A stretch of DNA of 64,000 nt from Nitrospira sp. CR1.1. Its GTDB lineage: Bacteria; Nitrospirota; Nitrospiria; Nitrospirales; Nitrospiraceae. Below are positions 63,701-64,000 of the stretch, one piece after another. Positions within the stretch are counted from its first letter, which is position 1. Each line of letters begins with the position of its first letter. Below the pieces are notes generated by a model that was not told the DNA's origin, did no database searches, and worked only from the letters and a program-made list of their open reading frames with translations. The stretch is taken from the NCBI GenBank assembly GCA_014055465.1, contig WIAF01000008.1:62001-126000 (forward strand), read 5' to 3'. Position numbers and translations under genes: made by a program.

Positions 63701-63857
63701 CGATCAGACATCCGTCCATCTGCGGCATCGTGTCGTATGGCCAGATGGCTCGATACATTGGCTGGCATGGAGCGGACGGATCTATCGGAATGCCGACGGA
63801 GTCGCCACGCGCGTGCTCGGCATCGTTCACGATACGACGGGACGCACGGACGAATGA
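60735..63857 (+). CDS. Receiver plus seven PAS domains, no output domain
   Basis: I chose the ATG at 60735 (GGGAGGA 4 bp upstream) over the GTG at 60708. The 1040-residue protein starts with an intact receiver (VVDDDPD, LLDLGLPDGDG, YLTKPY), followed by seven PAS/PAC units, each ending in a DIT-type linker. It stops right after the last PAC (VLGIVHDTTGR). No HisKA, GGDEF, EAL or DNA-binding domain is seen. It should be a phosphorylated, ligand-sensing scaffold, or the kinase half is encoded by the next gene. Its start is 30 bp after the TonB receptor stop, so it may report on the solute that the receptors import. Confidence 0.88.
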   Translation: MAPATLTHSILVVDDDPDIALGLQDFLDHDGYQVNVAMTCAEALAQAQAHHYNAVLLDLGLPDGDGSSVLLTLQQQQPQLPVIILTAYTSTDRTVGSLTQGAFAYLTKPYNRDELRAVLQRAVGVQALAVKAEHAEHALHESEARFRSLVEAATDSIVLADHNGHILSWNRAAAQLFGYTDDEVRGKSLSILMPPRHRAAHERGLARVRDTGESRLIGHLVELEGLRKDGSEFPLELSLAMWKSDDAVYYSGIIRDITQRRRAEEILDRLRHLHEVILTQAGEGIYGLNRDGMTTFVNPTAAEFLGYEPFELIDQPMHGLLHHSRSDGSPYPADQCPIYASLQDGLVHRVASDVFWRKDGRPVPVEYVSTPIIEKGHTAGAVVVFRDISERKEAERAVEESQERFRQLAEHIREVFWITNPEKTRVVYISPGYEAIWGRSCDSLYAQPASWLEAIHPDDRPRIEQAAMSRQTLGIYDETYRILRPDGSLRWIWDRAYPIRDASDRVYRIVGFAEDITEQKRIEAELIASERRYRALFDDNPSMYFMVDAAGTVLSVNRFGAEQLGYDVHDLIGSSVVNVFHSDDQEAVRRNLSDCLSDVGQPKRWELRKVRKDGDVIWVRETAQAVRGDDQAPVVLIVCEDITAMKEAEIALHDSEEFKNQILRSSADCIKVLDLEGRLQYMNDAGQRLLEISDLTKYTNKPWSEFWEGDDRDAALAALEAAKAGDIGKFVGLCPTTGGQAKWWDVQVTPMLDTQGYSRRLLAISRDITAYKQVQESLRSSEERLEHVIRGSHDGFWDGHVLPGHPWYAPITPVWWSPRVREMLGYNEEEFPDILDSWASRLHPDDRAEVFARLTACMEQGISHYDVEYRLLNKHHDYQWFHARAEVVQRDAKGRAVRMAGALQDITDRKRTEARLRLSEERLRMALTSSEFGIWDWDVASDRLYWSEDVEMLFGLAPGSFPGTYTAYIGLIYLLDRGSTLTRLELSLRDQTSVHLRHRVVWPDGSIHWLAWSGRIYRNADGVATRVLGIVHDTTGRTDE

Positions 63858-63914
63858 ACTGGCGGCATTCGGCGACCTCACATCGGGCCGGCTGATTCGA
63901 CGAGGACGCAGATT

Positions 63915-64000
63915 GTGACGTTCGCATTCCTACACGTGACCTTCGACACCGCGTCTGCTGCACGCCGATGGAACAGTCTGTGCTGGAGTCTCGCCCTGTT
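63915..64000 (+). CDS. Possible start of next gene, cut by window edge
   Basis: A GTG at 63915 opens a frame to the window end. Its first residues (MTFAFLHVTFDTASAARRW...WSLAL) give no family. It starts 57 bp after the receiver-PAS gene and could encode a kinase partner. The ribosome site (CGAGGA about 9 bp upstream) is plausible. Confidence 0.3.
   Translation, partial: MTFAFLHVTFDTASAARRWNSLCWSLAL

Overview
The window is GC-rich chromosomal DNA. It carries many multi-PAS two-component proteins, proteins with PCP_red-type (protochlorophyllide reductase 57-kDa-like) domains in what looks like a non-phototroph, and several outer-membrane receptors. By inference this suggests a Nitrospirota bacterium, probably Nitrospira; no rRNA or ribosomal protein is present to prove it. 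I saw no tRNA, rRNA or CRISPR array.

Layout. 1-5047: two tandem hybrid histidine kinases, the first cut by the window edge. 5190-10031: a UPF0114 membrane protein, then a very large patatin-like protein fused to an acetyltransferase. 10060-17890 (minus): a giant PAS/GAF kinase followed by two NarL-type regulators and a lone receiver. 18044-20557 (minus): a HerA-like ATPase. 21077-32987 (plus): a tightly overlapping operon with polysaccharide deacetylase, ACP, AMP ligase, two hot-dog dehydratases, LpxL-like acyltransferase, LolA-like carrier, MMPL exporter, ketosynthase, ketosynthase-like partner, ketoreductase and a GT2-GT1 fusion. This reads as an aryl-polyene-like type II synthase that also exports and glycosylates its product. 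33373-36228: an outer-membrane protein and small envelope proteins. 36558-39065 (minus): a UvrA that lacks its insertion domain. 39269-40829: a degenerate chemoreceptor-like protein paired with a diiron beta-lactamase-fold oxygen-sensor-like protein. 40932-47680: UbiE-type methyltransferase, two radical SAM proteins, a UspA/zinc-ribbon protein with three PCP_red-like domains, and a small CopD/HemJ-like membrane protein, together suggesting tetrapyrrole or redox chemistry. 48036-54017: a RoxA-like dihaem cytochrome, a V4R-domain hybrid kinase and a FadL-type porin. 54018-56352: an IS3 remnant, two tiny membrane proteins and a ribbon-helix-helix protein. 56573-63857: two tandem TonB-dependent receptors and a receiver-7xPAS protein with no output domain.

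The most interesting signal is not a gene. Four copies of a 37-bp element, two GTATC-N6-GATAC palindromes set exactly 21 bp apart, lie about 205-217 bp upstream of four start codons: the patatin fusion, both tiny membrane proteins and the first TonB receptor. A single palindrome with extra half-sites lies upstream of the RoxA-like cytochrome. Each is followed 108-130 bp downstream by a sigma-54 type -24/-12 promoter (two match the consensus exactly, one closely, two imperfectly). This is the architecture of a sigma-54 regulon with an enhancer-binding activator that is not encoded in this window. It links an otherwise unrelated set of lipid, envelope and uptake genes.
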